A stretch of 64,000 nt of DNA. Source: Methylomicrobium sp. wino1. GTDB lineage: Bacteria > Pseudomonadota > Gammaproteobacteria > Methylococcales > Methylomonadaceae. Shown here piece by piece: positions 36,793 to 46,594 of this stretch (positions are counted from its first letter, which is position 1; each line of letters starts with the position of its first letter). Both the position numbers and the translations under genes were made by a program. The stretch covers positions 3,472,001 to 3,536,000 of the forward strand of contig NZ_CP024202.1 of NCBI RefSeq assembly GCF_003932755.1. Direction: 5' to 3'. The notes under the pieces were generated by a model. It was not told the DNA's origin and did not search any database. It was given only the letters and a program-made list of their open reading frames with translations.

Positions 36793-38292
36793 ATGTCCGA
36801 AATCCAAATTCAAGACGAACAAGAACAAATCAGACAACGCCGCAGCAAATTGAACGAAATTCGCGAGCGCGGTATCGCTTTCCCGACCGACTTCAGACGT
36901 AATGTCGTGGTTGGCGAATTGCTGGCCGAATACGGCGAAAAAACCAAGGAAGAGCTCGAGACCGATCCGATCCGAGTCAAGGTTGCCGGGCGCATGATGA
37001 CTCGCCGCATCATGGGTAAGGCAAGTTTCTGTCATATCCAGGACATGTCCGGCAAAATGCAGCTTTATGTCGCGCGCGATCATCTGCCGGAAGGTTTCTA
37101 CAACGATCAGTTCAAGAAATGGGACATTGGCGATATCATAGGCACCGAGGGTGTATTGTTCAAAACCAATGTCGGCGAATTGAGCATCAAAGTTGACGAT
37201 ATTCGTTTATTGACCAAGGCGCTTAGGCCGTTGCCTGAAAAATTCCACGGTATCGCCGATCAAGAAATCAAATACCGCCAGCGTTATCTGGATTTGATCA
37301 TGAGCGAGCAATCGCGCAAGACTTTCCTGATCCGTTCGAAAATCGTTACATACATAAGAGAATTCTTGGTAGCGCGACAATTTCTCGAAGTCGAAACGCC
37401 AATGATGCAGGCGATTCCCGGTGGTGCAACCGCTCGCCCGTTCAAGACGCATCACAATGCCTTGGACATGGAGCTGTTTTTACGGATTGCGCCGGAATTG
37501 TATCTGAAACGACTGATTGTCGGCGGTTTCGAGCGGGTTTTCGAAATCAACCGCAATTTCCGCAACGAAGGACTGTCGACACGGCACAATCCGGAATTCA
37601 CGATGCTTGAATTCTATCAGGCCTATGCCGAGTATCACGACTTGATGGATTTGACCGAAGAAATGGTGCGAGGCATCGCACTCGAAGTACTCGGCCAAAC
37701 GCTAATTACTTACCAAGGCGAACAATACGACTTCGGCAAGCCGTTCGATCGCATGACCGTGGTCGAATCGATTCTGCATTTCAATCCGGATTTGGCGGTC
37801 GACGATTTGGCGACGCGCGAAGCGGCGGCGAAGGTGGCTGAAAATTTGAAAATCCCGGTCAAGGACGGCTACGGTCTCGGTAAGATTCAAATCGAAATCT
37901 TTGAAAAAACCGTGGAACATCGCTTGATGAATCCGACGTTTATTACCGCCTATCCGGTCGAAGTGTCACCATTGGCCAGACGCAACGATGACGATCCGCA
38001 TGTGACCGACCGCTTCGAATTTTTCGTCGGCGGGCGTGAAATTGCGAACGGTTTTACCGAGTTGAACGACGCCGAAGACCAGGCGGAACGTTTTCGTAAG
38101 CAGGTCGAGGAAAAAGAAGCCGGCGACGACGAAGCGATGCATTACGACGCCGACTATGTCACGGCATTGGAACACGGCATGCCGCCGACGGCAGGCGAGG
38201 GCATAGGCATCGATCGCCTGGTGATGTTGTTTACCGATGCTCCGTCGATACGAGATGTATTATTGTTCCCACATCTTCGGCCTAAGAATTAA
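36793..38292 (+). CDS. lysS: Lysyl-tRNA synthetase, class II
   Basis: A 499-residue LysRS: N-terminal OB anticodon-binding domain (about 60-170, [21 protein letters not shown]) and the class II core with motif 1 ([27 protein letters not shown]), motif 2 ([24 protein letters not shown]) and motif 3 ([18 protein letters not shown]). I prefer ATG 36793, where the family sequence [19 protein letters not shown] begins; the frame is open back to 36724 without a better start. No strong ribosome-binding site is visible. The stop is only 15 bases from the dispersed repeat that the transposon entered. Confidence 0.96.
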   Translation: MSEIQIQDEQEQIRQRRSKLNEIRERGIAFPTDFRRNVVVGELLAEYGEKTKEELETDPIRVKVAGRMMTRRIMGKASFCHIQDMSGKMQLYVARDHLPEGFYNDQFKKWDIGDIIGTEGVLFKTNVGELSIKVDDIRLLTKALRPLPEKFHGIADQEIKYRQRYLDLIMSEQSRKTFLIRSKIVTYIREFLVARQFLEVETPMMQAIPGGATARPFKTHHNALDMELFLRIAPELYLKRLIVGGFERVFEINRNFRNEGLSTRHNPEFTMLEFYQAYAEYHDLMDLTEEMVRGIALEVLGQTLITYQGEQYDFGKPFDRMTVVESILHFNPDLAVDDLATREAAAKVAENLKIPVKDGYGLGKIQIEIFEKTVEHRLMNPTFITAYPVEVSPLARRNDDDPHVTDRFEFFVGGREIANGFTELNDAEDQAERFRKQVEEKEAGDDEAMHYDADYVTALEHGMPPTAGEGIGIDRLVMLFTDAPSIRDVLLFPHLRPKN

Positions 38293-38306
38293 CCTATACC
38301 TATCGT

Positions 38307-38353
38307 AGGTCAAAATTCGGCACCGGGGTGCCCGTCAAAGGACGCCGTTAATA
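38307..38353. repeat. Left part of a dispersed repeat interrupted by the Tn3-family element
   Basis: GGTCAAAATTCGGCACCGGGGTGCCCGTCAAAGGACGCCGTTAATA-type sequence corresponds to the complement of the right end of the intact copy near fur (21150-21190). It ends in TAATA (38349-38353), the target duplication. The rest of the repeat continues at 60071. Confidence 0.88.
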
Positions 38354-38391
38354 GGGGTTCTAAGCCCAAACCCTCGGAATTTTTTGAATCA
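38354..38391 (+). repeat. Left terminal inverted repeat of the Tn3-family element
   Basis: Starts GGGGTTCTAAGCCCAAACCC; 23 bases are identical to the complement of the right end, then after one mismatch eight more (AATTTTTT). It lies 16 bases from the tnpA stop. Confidence 0.9.
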
Positions 38392-38406
38392 TTCTAAATC
38401 AATGTG

Positions 38407-41400
38407 TTAGTCAAATGTTATGCCAGCTAAAATATGATCAAAGTCGATTGGATTACGGTTATTTTTAAAGTCATAGTGACCCAGGAAGTGGATATGTTGC
38501 CAAGCCACAGGGGAAATTTTCTGGAGTAACGCAATCACTTTCTCGTTTCCGGCAGCTTTATACTTATCGAGCAGCTGCGATAATATGATCGAATTATAGG
38601 CAATTACCACATTGGCGATAAGCCTGCCACACTGATTGGTGATGCCGGCTTCCAAATCAGTTCTGCCGATTAGTTGCTTTTTGCCGCTGACTTGGGATGT
38701 AAATGAACGCAATTGGTGGTAGGATTCAATACGGTTTTGCGAACGGTGTACATCACGTTCTATCTGCGGATCACGCAAATACTTTAGGGTGTAAATGCTG
38801 CGCACCAATTTGTCGAACTCAAAAATTGCCTTCCGTGTTCGATTTTGTGCGGGTAATGCGCACAGTTTTCTAATCAATGTGCTTTGGGTCATTTCCTTAA
38901 GGCCCAGCGTGGCGATGATTTGATCGATGTGGGCTTGATCGGATTCAATCAGGGAGCGGTTAATCTGTCCGGCAGGCTTAATCAAAAACTTTTCGTAGTT
39001 TGCAATATCATCGGCACAATATAGGTGTTTCAGTTGATTTTGGAGACTAACGAATCGCGGCATCAGCTTCATGCCGAACCAATGTAAGATAGCGAAATTG
39101 GCCTTATTGATGCTGTGCATATCGCCAGTGATGGCCGTTGGCATGATATTTGAGGTATTGTTGTAGCAAATATCGAATAAAAAATTGCTTTCATGTTCAT
39201 GCGATCCGATCAATTCAGTTTGCAACGCGATATGATTGGCCAGCAGCGTATAGGCTGCAACACCTTTCCCCCGCCTAAAGTGCTTTTTAGAATGACGCGC
39301 TTTGAGGGTAGGTGTTCCCATTTCAAGATGTTGCCCATCAACACTCCCATAGAGTTGTTCCAGCCCGAATGAATAATAGGGAAAGATGCTTAACTCCGAA
39401 ATAAACTTGCTGATTCGATCATTGCTGGCCTTTAATGTTGATAGTCGTAAATATTGCTGATAGGTGACTTCCAGGACGTGATAGGGTATATCGCTTGTTT
39501 CGGACATACTCAGGTTGCCGTGATTCAGCGCCTGAGCAATAATAACGGCCATCAAACTATCTTCATCGGCGACTTTCTTGGCATAGCGCGGTTGTAACGG
39601 CGTTAACGCTGAGAGGAACTGACACTGCTCATTAACAAATCGGAAAATATCGGCAATATCATGCGATTGAAGTTTGGCATAGAAACCCAACTTTAAAGCC
39701 TCGTCTTTGTTGGCCTTGGGCTTATGCCAAGTCAAATGATTGCGAACCTCATCATACTCCAGATGCTTTAATTTACCTTGTCGCAACTCGCGGTCGAATA
39801 GTTTCCACTGTTGACTAAGTTCGGTATACAGCGCGTCAATTGACTCATCCAAAGGCTGACGCAACCAGGGGATGCCCAGCTTCTTCAGAACATCGGCTTT
39901 CTTTTCCATCGAAACCAGATCGTCACTAAATCGGCGATTCACAACGCTATCATTCAGATAAAGTTCATTAATGTCGAAGCGTTTTCTGATTTGGCGATAA
40001 ATCCAGAATTCGTATCGGTCGCCACGAATACCGATGGCTTTCCCTTCTTCATCCAATACCAACAGATGGGAGCGCAGGCGTTTAGGTATCGTGTTGGCAG
40101 GGATTTCACTAACAGGCCGCTGCGCCAAAGTTTGTTGACGGGAGAAAACGGTCTTCATCCAGCTCAGCGCCATTAGCCAGGGGTTCTGGGTATCGGTACT
40201 GGAAAAGTGGGTGGACATCGCCAGCGGACGCAAATTTTTCTTGCAACGGGCGGTGACTTTATCGACGGCCACCCAGCGAAAAGCCATTTGACTGGGCACT
40301 TTATCGCATAATCGTTGCCCCGCAGTGATTAGGGAATCCTTCGGCATGATGTTAAATGCCTGATCGCGTACTGTACCGAATAATGTAGAATCGTCTATCG
40401 CCTCATCAACATACAGTAAAATCAGACGGCCTACTTGTGGAGACTCTTGTTGTTTGCTGGATAAGGATTGATTAAACTGCTGCTTTGAATCGCTCTTGGT
40501 TTCTTCTTCCAGTTTTTTAAGCTGGTAACAAAAACTGCTAACCAGGTTATCGCTCAGTTGCTGGTAACGTTGCCAAGCGTAGCACAACAGATACAAATAG
40601 GTTTGCCCAGGCTTCAGTCGCCTTAAGTCATAGATGCTGTAAAAATTGGCGAGACTGGCGTAGTAATTTTTATTTTGCTGCGAAATTTCGAGTTTTGGCA
40701 GGAGTGTCTTCGCTATCTGGTACAAAGGCTCCAGCGTTGCCCGCTTCTGGCGTTCTACCACCATCATTTGGTAGCTGAAGTTCTTGGTATCTTGCTTGAT
40801 GGCCGCCAATCCAGACAAGGTATCTTCGCGAACGAGTAGTTTTTTAAGCTCAGTCCGTGCGGATTCATCTACGATTTCATCAATCAATTGCTCCAAACGG
40901 TTGCGTTCGGAAGTCAAGGCATCACCAATGATCGTTTGTAGGGTTGTATACCCTGGGCGCACAATTTTCTGATTGTTTAAGAAGACAATCAATTCGGTCA
41001 GGATAAATGTCGGTGTGACATCTTGTCTCGCCAGTTCAGTAGCTTTATCCAATAGCGTTGCCACATCGCTTTCTAACCAAAGCCGATAGCCAAATAATTC
41101 CGCGATTACGTTGCGTTGCAAATAATATTCAGTCATTTGCAAGGGCTGCAATGCCACATTCATACCAGGGAAATACCGCTGCATTATGAAGGTGATGTCT
41201 TCTTCTGGCACATCTTGAAGCGAAAACCGGAAAAAGGTTTGTTTCGCCTTAAAGTAACCCATCTGTAACAAGCAATAGAGCTGTGAGCGAAGGCCATTCC
41301 GTTGGAACACGATGCCATGTTCTTTCTCCGTCATCGCGAAAAACTCGGTACGTTGAAAATCATCGAAATCAGGTAAATCGTATAGCGCCTGTTTTTCTGC

Positions 41401-41442
41401 TTCTGACAAAACCGTTAACCGTTTATTGTTATTGGCACGCAT
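38407..41442 (-). CDS. tnpA: Tn3 family transposase TnpA
   Basis: A 1011-residue Tn3-type transposase. The N-terminal DUF4158 region (LSEAEKQALYDLPDFDDFQRTEFF, ELFGYRLW) is followed by the DDE_Tnp_Tn3 domain, where SVDGQHLEMGTPTLKARHSKKHF holds the first catalytic acid, TAITGDMHSINKANFAILHWFG the second, and the YHQLRSFTSQVSGKKQLIGRTDLEAGITNQCGRLIANVVIAYNS block near the C-terminus the third. Length and architecture are complete, so transposition by the replicative cointegrate route should be possible. It is transcribed toward the left repeat and is divergent from the DUF433 gene and resolvase. Confidence 0.96.
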   Translation of the reverse strand: MRANNNKRLTVLSEAEKQALYDLPDFDDFQRTEFFAMTEKEHGIVFQRNGLRSQLYCLLQMGYFKAKQTFFRFSLQDVPEEDITFIMQRYFPGMNVALQPLQMTEYYLQRNVIAELFGYRLWLESDVATLLDKATELARQDVTPTFILTELIVFLNNQKIVRPGYTTLQTIIGDALTSERNRLEQLIDEIVDESARTELKKLLVREDTLSGLAAIKQDTKNFSYQMMVVERQKRATLEPLYQIAKTLLPKLEISQQNKNYYASLANFYSIYDLRRLKPGQTYLYLLCYAWQRYQQLSDNLVSSFCYQLKKLEEETKSDSKQQFNQSLSSKQQESPQVGRLILLYVDEAIDDSTLFGTVRDQAFNIMPKDSLITAGQRLCDKVPSQMAFRWVAVDKVTARCKKNLRPLAMSTHFSSTDTQNPWLMALSWMKTVFSRQQTLAQRPVSEIPANTIPKRLRSHLLVLDEEGKAIGIRGDRYEFWIYRQIRKRFDINELYLNDSVVNRRFSDDLVSMEKKADVLKKLGIPWLRQPLDESIDALYTELSQQWKLFDRELRQGKLKHLEYDEVRNHLTWHKPKANKDEALKLGFYAKLQSHDIADIFRFVNEQCQFLSALTPLQPRYAKKVADEDSLMAVIIAQALNHGNLSMSETSDIPYHVLEVTYQQYLRLSTLKASNDRISKFISELSIFPYYSFGLEQLYGSVDGQHLEMGTPTLKARHSKKHFRRGKGVAAYTLLANHIALQTELIGSHEHESNFLFDICYNNTSNIMPTAITGDMHSINKANFAILHWFGMKLMPRFVSLQNQLKHLYCADDIANYEKFLIKPAGQINRSLIESDQAHIDQIIATLGLKEMTQSTLIRKLCALPAQNRTRKAIFEFDKLVRSIYTLKYLRDPQIERDVHRSQNRIESYHQLRSFTSQVSGKKQLIGRTDLEAGITNQCGRLIANVVIAYNSIILSQLLDKYKAAGNEKVIALLQKISPVAWQHIHFLGHYDFKNNRNPIDFDHILAGITFD

Positions 41443-41616
41443 GGATGAGCGGAAAATCCTTTTATAAGTTGTTCTTGAAAACGAGGGTTTCTGAGAAGCC
41501 TTGTTGCGTAATCGCTGGGGTACACAGGATCAAGGCTCTCCTATTCTCATAAATAGTTCTTGAAACTATATTCTCAATCCACTACTATGACAACGAGTTT
41601 TGATAAGGAGTCGAGC
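41443..41616. promoter_or_regulatory. Divergent promoter and probable res region
   Basis: The gap between tnpA and the antitoxin-resolvase side holds two direct copies of a GTTCTTGAAA-centred motif (AAGTTGTTCTTGAAAAC at 41466-41482 and AATAGTTCTTGAAACTA at about 41550-41567). In Tn3 elements this gap normally holds the resolution site bound by the resolvase. I infer that role from position; the sub-site pattern is not proven. Confidence 0.5.
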
Positions 41617-41847
41617 ATGGGACAACTAAACCGCATTACCCAAGCCCCCGAAATGATGGGCGGCAAAGCCTGTATCCGTGGGATGCGCGTCACGGTCGGT
41701 ACGGTTGTGGGACAAGTTGGTGCTGGTCACAGCATTGATGAAATTCTCGCCGACTACCCCTACCTGGAACGCGAAGATATTATGCAGGCACTTCGTTACG
41801 CTGCCTGGCTAGCTGAAGAACGTGAGGTCGTATTGGCCTCCGCATGA
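41617..41847 (+). CDS. DUF433 family antitoxin
   Basis: The 76-residue product matches DUF433: ITQAPEMMGGKACIRGMRVTVGTVVGQVGAG, HSIDEILADYPYLEREDIMQALRYAAWLAEER, a small winged-helix-like fold that acts as antitoxin to DUF5615 PIN-like toxins. I chose ATG 41617 because of the AAGGAG site seven bases upstream. It overlaps the toxin gene by four bases (ATGA). Placement between tnpA and the resolvase is typical for TA pairs in Tn3-family elements, where they are thought to stabilise the transposon. Confidence 0.9.
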   Translation: MGQLNRITQAPEMMGGKACIRGMRVTVGTVVGQVGAGHSIDEILADYPYLEREDIMQALRYAAWLAEEREVVLASA

Positions 41848-42221
41848 AGCTGATTGTAGATATGAACCTGTCCCCGCGCTGGATCGGATGGTTGGTCAAT
41901 GCTGGCATTGAGGCAGCACACTGGTCAACATTAGGTGCCAATAATGCGCCGGATTCTGAAATCATGGCCTACGCTAGCGCAAATAATTATGTCGTCCTTA
42001 CCCACGATTTGGACTTCAGCGCGATCCTTGCCGCCACGCATGGCGAGAAACCCAGTGTCGTGCAAATTCGCGCGGAAGATGTCAGTCCTGACGTAATAGG
42101 ATTGCAGGTCATCGCCGCTTTGCGGCAAATGGCGACCGAATTGGAGAATGGTGCATTACTGACCGTTGATCCGAATCGCACCCGAATGCGGCTACTCCCT
42201 TTGAACTGGTCTGTGGATTAG
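41844..42221 (+). CDS. DUF5615 PIN-like toxin
   Basis: A 125-residue PIN-like (DUF5615) protein: MKLIVDMNLSPRWIGWLVNAGIEAAHW, NAPDSEIMAYASANNYVVLTHDLDFSAILAATHGEKPSVVQIR. Conserved D6 (IVDMN), D in DSEI and THDLDF acidic residues form the PIN active site, predicting ribonuclease activity. Its ATG overlaps the antitoxin stop, so the two are translated together. It is the toxin of the pair by family. It ends four bases before the resolvase start. Confidence 0.9.
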   Translation: MKLIVDMNLSPRWIGWLVNAGIEAAHWSTLGANNAPDSEIMAYASANNYVVLTHDLDFSAILAATHGEKPSVVQIRAEDVSPDVIGLQVIAALRQMATELENGALLTVDPNRTRMRLLPLNWSVD

Positions 42222-42225
42222 ACAA

Positions 42226-42783
42226 ATGCTTATTGGCTATGCACGTGTCTCAACACAAGATCAAAACCTTGAACTTCAAATCGATGCCTTGACTAAGGCC
42301 GGTTGCAAGAAAATATTCGATGACAAAATCAGCGGTAGCCGCGCTGAACGCCCCGGCTTGACCAAGGCATTGGAAATGTTGCGCGAAGACGATACGCTGG
42401 TTGTCTGGAAGCTGGACAGGCTGGGTCGCAGTGTCAAGAATCTGGTTAATCTGGTTGGCGAGTTGCATAAGCAAGGCGTCCAGTTCAAAAGTCTCACCGA
42501 TGCGATCGACACGGGCACCACATCCGGCCGATTTTTTTTCCACGTAATGGCGAGCTTGGCCGAAATGGAAAGGGAACTGACCGTTGAACGAACTCGTGCC
42601 GGCCTTGAAGTCGCACGGCAACTTGGCCGAAAAGGAGGCCGTAAGCGGCAGATGACCGACAGTAAGATTGAGTCAGCCAAGAAACTGCTGGCCAACGGCG
42701 TACCGCCCCGGGATGTGGCAAAGAACCTTGGGGTTTCGGTGCCGACCCTATATCGATGGATTCCAGCATCCGCGAATCCATAA
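42226..42783 (+). CDS. tnpR: Serine recombinase (Tn3-type resolvase)
   Basis: A 185-residue resolvase: catalytic serine in YARVSTQDQNLELQIDAL (Ser9-Ser10 region), GCKKIFDDKISGSRAERPGL, LVVWKLDRLGRSVKNLVNLV, and a C-terminal helix-turn-helix with NGVPPRDVAKNLGVSVPTLYRWIPA. It would resolve cointegrates made by TnpA at a res site, probably in the 41443-41616 gap. It forms one transcription unit with the TA pair. Complete, with normal length. Confidence 0.95.
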   Translation: MLIGYARVSTQDQNLELQIDALTKAGCKKIFDDKISGSRAERPGLTKALEMLREDDTLVVWKLDRLGRSVKNLVNLVGELHKQGVQFKSLTDAIDTGTTSGRFFFHVMASLAEMERELTVERTRAGLEVARQLGRKGGRKRQMTDSKIESAKKLLANGVPPRDVAKNLGVSVPTLYRWIPASANP

Positions 42784-43189
42784 GTTGTGAGAGTCCGCTT
42801 TTAATTAGGCGAAATGTCACTTTCGACCCACAACTGTCTTCGGTTTCAAAGAACTGAACGTCCAGTTCCAATACAAAGCCGACAGTTATTCTTGCTAACC
42901 ACGAACATTGAAAAATCAAAACAACTGCGGGTGCTTGCCTAGAGAAACGCCTGTAACGATAAGGTAATAATCAAGATAGTTTTTCCACATCCCCTTCATG
43001 CTATTTATCCCGTTTCTTATTTATGGTTTATTGGTGTTGATGAGTGTAGCCAAGATGCCTTAGATTGAAGGCTTATTGACTTTCTAGGCCAATCCAAAAC
43101 GGCCAATGGGAATCTGTGCCGGACTTCACATAGCGCTCACTGATACTGAATTAATCGGTTCGTGCTAGCTCAATTTTTTTACTCAACCT
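42784..43189. other. Gap between the transposition module and the cargo
   Basis: No gene is seen in these 406 bases. Directly at the resolvase stop, AAGTTGTGAGAGTCCGCTTT (42782-42801) recurs inverted near the right end of the element (59955-59975, 19 of 21 bases). A motif like TCACTTTCGACCCA at 42816-42830 belongs to a family of short repeats common beside gammaproteobacterial mobile elements. Confidence 0.55.
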
Positions 43190-44482
43190 TTATAACCAGT
43201 TACCAAAAGGTTGCACGAAAACCGTTTCACCAGCTTCCACTCGGGTTTGATCAGTTGCTAAGATTATGAAGCAATTGGCTTGAGACATGGAAAGTAAAAT
43301 TCCAGAACCTTGCTCACCGGTCTTGCATACTGTCAACCCGCCATCAAACGCCTGACTCAAAATGCCGCGCTGATACTCTACTCTTCCCGCTCGTTTTGTT
43401 AAAAGCAAACTGTTCATCGCTTGTAAAATTAAAGGAGGACGAACGATTTCCCCACTTAAATGCTGTAGTGCCGGATGCACAAACTGGTTAAAACTTACCA
43501 TCATCGCTACTGGGTTACCCGGCAAACCAAAAAACAATGATTGTTCTAGACGACCAAAAGTTAATGGTCGTCCTGGCTTCATTGCCACCTTCCAAAAAAC
43601 AATTTCGCCTAATTCTTTCAACACTTGACGTATATAATCGGCCTCTCCGACCGAAACTCCGCCGCTACTAATAATGACATCATGGTTTTTCGCAGCTACT
43701 TGCAATATATTGTGTAGTTGTATATGGTCGTCACCAACCACGCCTAAATCAGTTATAATGCAATGCAAGCGGCTCAACATCCCAAACAAAACATTTCGAT
43801 TAGTATCGTATATCTGTCCAAGCTGTAAGGCTTCTCCTATTGGCTGCAATTCATCACCTGTGGAAAAAAAGGCTATCCGCAAGCGCGGCATTACAGCAAC
43901 ATTATTGATGCCTAAGGAAGACAACACCCCTAAATCTGCCGCCGTTAGCCTTCGACCACATGTCAATACTGTTTGTCCTAATCGTATATCCTCTCCAGAG
44001 AATCGAATATTATCTTCTAGTCTAGTACGACCATCAATTCTAATATCTGCTGCGCCGAGCATATCGACATGCTCCTGCGGGATCACCGTATTGCAACCGG
44101 CAGGAATTACTGCTCCTGTCATTATGCGGACACACTCGCCACTTGTGCATCTCCCAAAAAATGGATGACCGGCAAAACTATTCCCAACTACCTTTAATGT
44201 TGCAGTCCCATTCCGAGGTATATCATCGGCACACAAGGCAAACCCATCCATCGCCGAATTGTCATAAGGAGGAACATTCATTTCAGCAATAATATCTTCA
44301 GCCAACACACGATCAATGGATTGTCGCAAAGACAACCGTTCTTGCTTCGTAATAGCGAAGGGTTTTATGCAATCTATTATAAATTGCTGCGCAACATCAA
44401 CAGTTATTGCTGTCGGATCATGCTCGTCAGCGCAACTTGGTTTGCTTAGATGAAGTCTTCCGCTATCTATCTTATTAGGCAT
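43190..44482 (-). CDS. moeA: Molybdopterin molybdenumtransferase MoeA
   Basis: A complete 430-residue MoeA: MNVPPYDNSAMDGFAL (the MoeA signature), VRIMTGAVIPAGCNTVIPQEH, DIRLGQTVLTCGRRLTAADLGVLSSLGI, FFSTGDEL, YDTNRNVLFGMLSRL, IISSGGVSVGEADYI, FWKVAMKPGRPLTFG and FFGLPGNPVAMMVSF. It inserts molybdate into adenylated molybdopterin. A 25-residue polar extension precedes the usual start. It is separated from the moa operon by about 740 bases and its sequence style is more gammaproteobacterial than theirs, so it may have joined the island independently. It probably replaces the broken moeA at 45222-45556. Confidence 0.94.
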   Translation of the reverse strand: MPNKIDSGRLHLSKPSCADEHDPTAITVDVAQQFIIDCIKPFAITKQERLSLRQSIDRVLAEDIIAEMNVPPYDNSAMDGFALCADDIPRNGTATLKVVGNSFAGHPFFGRCTSGECVRIMTGAVIPAGCNTVIPQEHVDMLGAADIRIDGRTRLEDNIRFSGEDIRLGQTVLTCGRRLTAADLGVLSSLGINNVAVMPRLRIAFFSTGDELQPIGEALQLGQIYDTNRNVLFGMLSRLHCIITDLGVVGDDHIQLHNILQVAAKNHDVIISSGGVSVGEADYIRQVLKELGEIVFWKVAMKPGRPLTFGRLEQSLFFGLPGNPVAMMVSFNQFVHPALQHLSGEIVRPPLILQAMNSLLLTKRAGRVEYQRGILSQAFDGGLTVCKTGEQGSGILLSMSQANCFIILATDQTRVEAGETVFVQPFGNWL

Positions 44483-44952
44483 AACACCCCGAAACTATGA
44501 TGTTTTTTCACTGTTGCCGATACACTTCTGATTTGTTTCATATTGCTGATATGATTTATCATATTACTTTTTGCTAAAGTTACTACCATAGCCTGAAAAG
44601 AATAGATAAATGACCTCGATGGCGTTGATTAAGCCAACGTCCACCCAAAACTTCAACACTCTGCTTACGTTGGTTATTGTTAATAGTTTGTGTTTTTTTT
44701 AAATCGCAATACAAGTGTGTTGTCTTACTACTGATTAATTTTCTGCAATTTTCTATTGACGCATGTTAAAAAGACCCTCATCACCTTTTCGCTACTTAAC
44801 AAAAGAGTCGAAATTAACGTACTTCTTTTGGAGGTAAGAAAACGCCTGGGCAACAAGCACCCAAAACCAATACACGCGCATCAAATGTATTGGTATTATT
44901 GATGATGAAGGTCTGTAAGCTGTTTACACTATTTAATAGCATTTATTTCAAC

Positions 44953-45094
44953 AAACAGGATGGACGGTTAGCTCCACCAGTGTAACCATTAGCAATCAAT
45001 TACAGCCATCACCGCTTGAGGGGGCTAAGTTTATATGACCGGTAAATATTGCCAGTTGCATAGTTGCTGATGGAGCTAACCGTCACCCCTGTTT
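44953..45094. repeat. 142-bp inverted-repeat (MITE-like) element
   Basis: Two 28-base arms, 44953-44980 and 45067-45094, share AAACAGG..GACGGTTAGCTCC.CCAG with about three mismatches and enclose 86 bases without coding potential. The arms look like ends of a small non-autonomous element. The rest of the 740-base gap (44483-45221) shows no gene; hairpin-prone AT-rich sequence lies near 44550. Confidence 0.7.
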
Positions 45095-45221
45095 AACGTA
45101 ATTTTTTTCAAAGCAGGTTCTTGTTATATCAATTCAATTGATGTGCCCAAAAGGCACAAAAAATCGACAATCTATTTATACCGCCGAAGCCACAGCGAAT
45201 GCAGTTGATCTCCTTCGGAAC

Positions 45222-45556
45222 CTAAGTTTTATATTTCTTAGGCACAACCGAATCCAGCTCTTCAGGAACAATCGCACCATTGCTGATTCGGTAAGCAGAA
45301 TGGGGCACTATTTTTTCTCCAACCGGAAAACCTGCGCTGCTTTCTCTGGCAAAAGGTAGCACGACGGTTTTTCGACATCCTCCCAGGAGACAGCAAAGCC
45401 ATCCAAAGCACTGTTTTTATAACGGGGTGAAGAGATTATTGCTAGCGTCCTTTCGGCAAGAACATTGTCAAGGGATTCAGATGTTGAAATAACGCCTGCT
45501 TTTCTATCAGGTATATTTTCCTTCATTATTTCAATAGCTTGATTTATGGATATCAC
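45222..45556 (-). pseudogene. moeA: Remnant of a second moeA, frameshifted and truncated
   Basis: From ATG 45556 the frame gives MISINQAIEIMKENIPDR and SSPRYKNSALDGFAVSWEDVEK, a MoeA N-terminus. It then goes out of frame near 45370; in another frame the family sequence resumes with SSAGFPVGEKIVPHSAYRIS and NGAIVPEELDSVVPKKYKT before a stop at 45222. The remaining two thirds are absent. The ATG overlaps the stop of the moaC-mogA gene (ATGA-type, 45553-45556), so it was the last gene of the moa operon. The intact moeA 700 bases further on presumably covers the function. Confidence 0.85.
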
Positions 45557-46485
45557 TTTTTTACCCAGCGTTTTTCTTCATCATGTCCGCCACCCCACAG
45601 CATAGGGAAAGCATGCAAAAGTCCAGGGAAAAGTGCTTCCAAACTTTCCTGCGCACCTTTGGAACTTCCTGGTAAATTAATGATTAATGTTTTGTCGCAT
45701 ATGCCAGCCAGTTCGCGTGACAACATTGCATAAGGTGTGCGTTCTTTACCATGGCGGCGTATAGTCTCAGCCAGACCGGGTGCTTCTTTTTCGATGACTT
45801 TGGCCGTTGCTTCCGGAGTTATGTCTCTAGGGCCAAAACCCGTTCCACCGGTTGTAATAACCAGATCAAAATGTTCATCTACTAGTTGCCGCAAGCGATT
45901 TGATATTTGGTCTGAATCATCGGGTAAAATTTCATAGACCGTAACCGATAGGTCTTTATCTTCCAAAAATATTTTGATGATTTTTCCGGATGTATCTTCG
46001 CGGTTTCCGGCATATGTTGAATCAGAAATAACAAGAACAGCCGATTTTAATGGTTCGGCAAAATATTCTTTAAAACTGCTTTTGCCTCCCTTTTTCTTAA
46101 CCAGTTTTACATCGGAAAAAGAGATGTTTTCATCTAACGGTTTAAGCATATCATAGACGTTTAACAGCGCGCCCGTAACTGCAGCCATAGCTTCCATTTC
46201 AACACCGGTTTTCCAGATTGCTTTTACTTCCGCAGAAATTTTTATAGTGTCTTTGCCGATATCAAAACTTATACCCACCCAATCCAAAGGAAGAGTATGA
46301 CTAAAGACGATCCAGGCAGAAGCATTTTTCGCAGCGGTTATGCCTGCTGCCCGTGCAATCTGTAAAACATCTCCTTTGGGAACAGTTTTTTCAGCCACCC
46401 GTTTTATTGTTTCCGAATTAGCCGTTAAAATTCCTTCGGCTTTCGCATATCTTAATGTGCTGAATTTTTGACTAATATCGATCAT
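45553..46485 (-). CDS. Bifunctional MoaC-MogA (MoaCB) molybdenum cofactor protein
   Basis: The 310-residue fusion has MoaC first (1 to about 145: AEGILTANSETIKRV, GDVLQIARAAGITAAKNAS, VKAIWKTGVEMEAMAAVTGALLNVYDMLK), which makes cyclic pyranopterin monophosphate together with MoaA. MogA/MoaB follows (about 147-310: AVLVISDSTYAGNREDTSG, VITTGGTGFGPRDITPEATAKVI, NLPGSSKGAQESLEALFPGLLHAF), which adenylates molybdopterin. One difference from classical MoaC is IVFSHTLPLDWVGISF in place of the usual IPLCHPL. Such MoaC-MoaB fusions are known, chiefly in Bacteroidota and relatives. AT-rich Lys/Glu-rich composition supports a foreign source. Confidence 0.92.
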   Translation of the reverse strand: MIDISQKFSTLRYAKAEGILTANSETIKRVAEKTVPKGDVLQIARAAGITAAKNASAWIVFSHTLPLDWVGISFDIGKDTIKISAEVKAIWKTGVEMEAMAAVTGALLNVYDMLKPLDENISFSDVKLVKKKGGKSSFKEYFAEPLKSAVLVISDSTYAGNREDTSGKIIKIFLEDKDLSVTVYEILPDDSDQISNRLRQLVDEHFDLVITTGGTGFGPRDITPEATAKVIEKEAPGLAETIRRHGKERTPYAMLSRELAGICDKTLIINLPGSSKGAQESLEALFPGLLHAFPMLWGGGHDEEKRWVKK

Positions 46486-46594
46486 TTTGTATTTTTAAAC
46501 TATTTATTTTGTTTTTGCATTTAATTGAATAAATTACCAGAAAAATTACATTTTCAACTGACCTTGCATTTTCCGATAAAAATATTCTTACAAG

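Noticed and set aside
45138-45359. Plus-strand 73-codon frame near the moeA remnant
   Set aside because: It overlaps MoeA-like sequence on the other strand and has no recognisable content.
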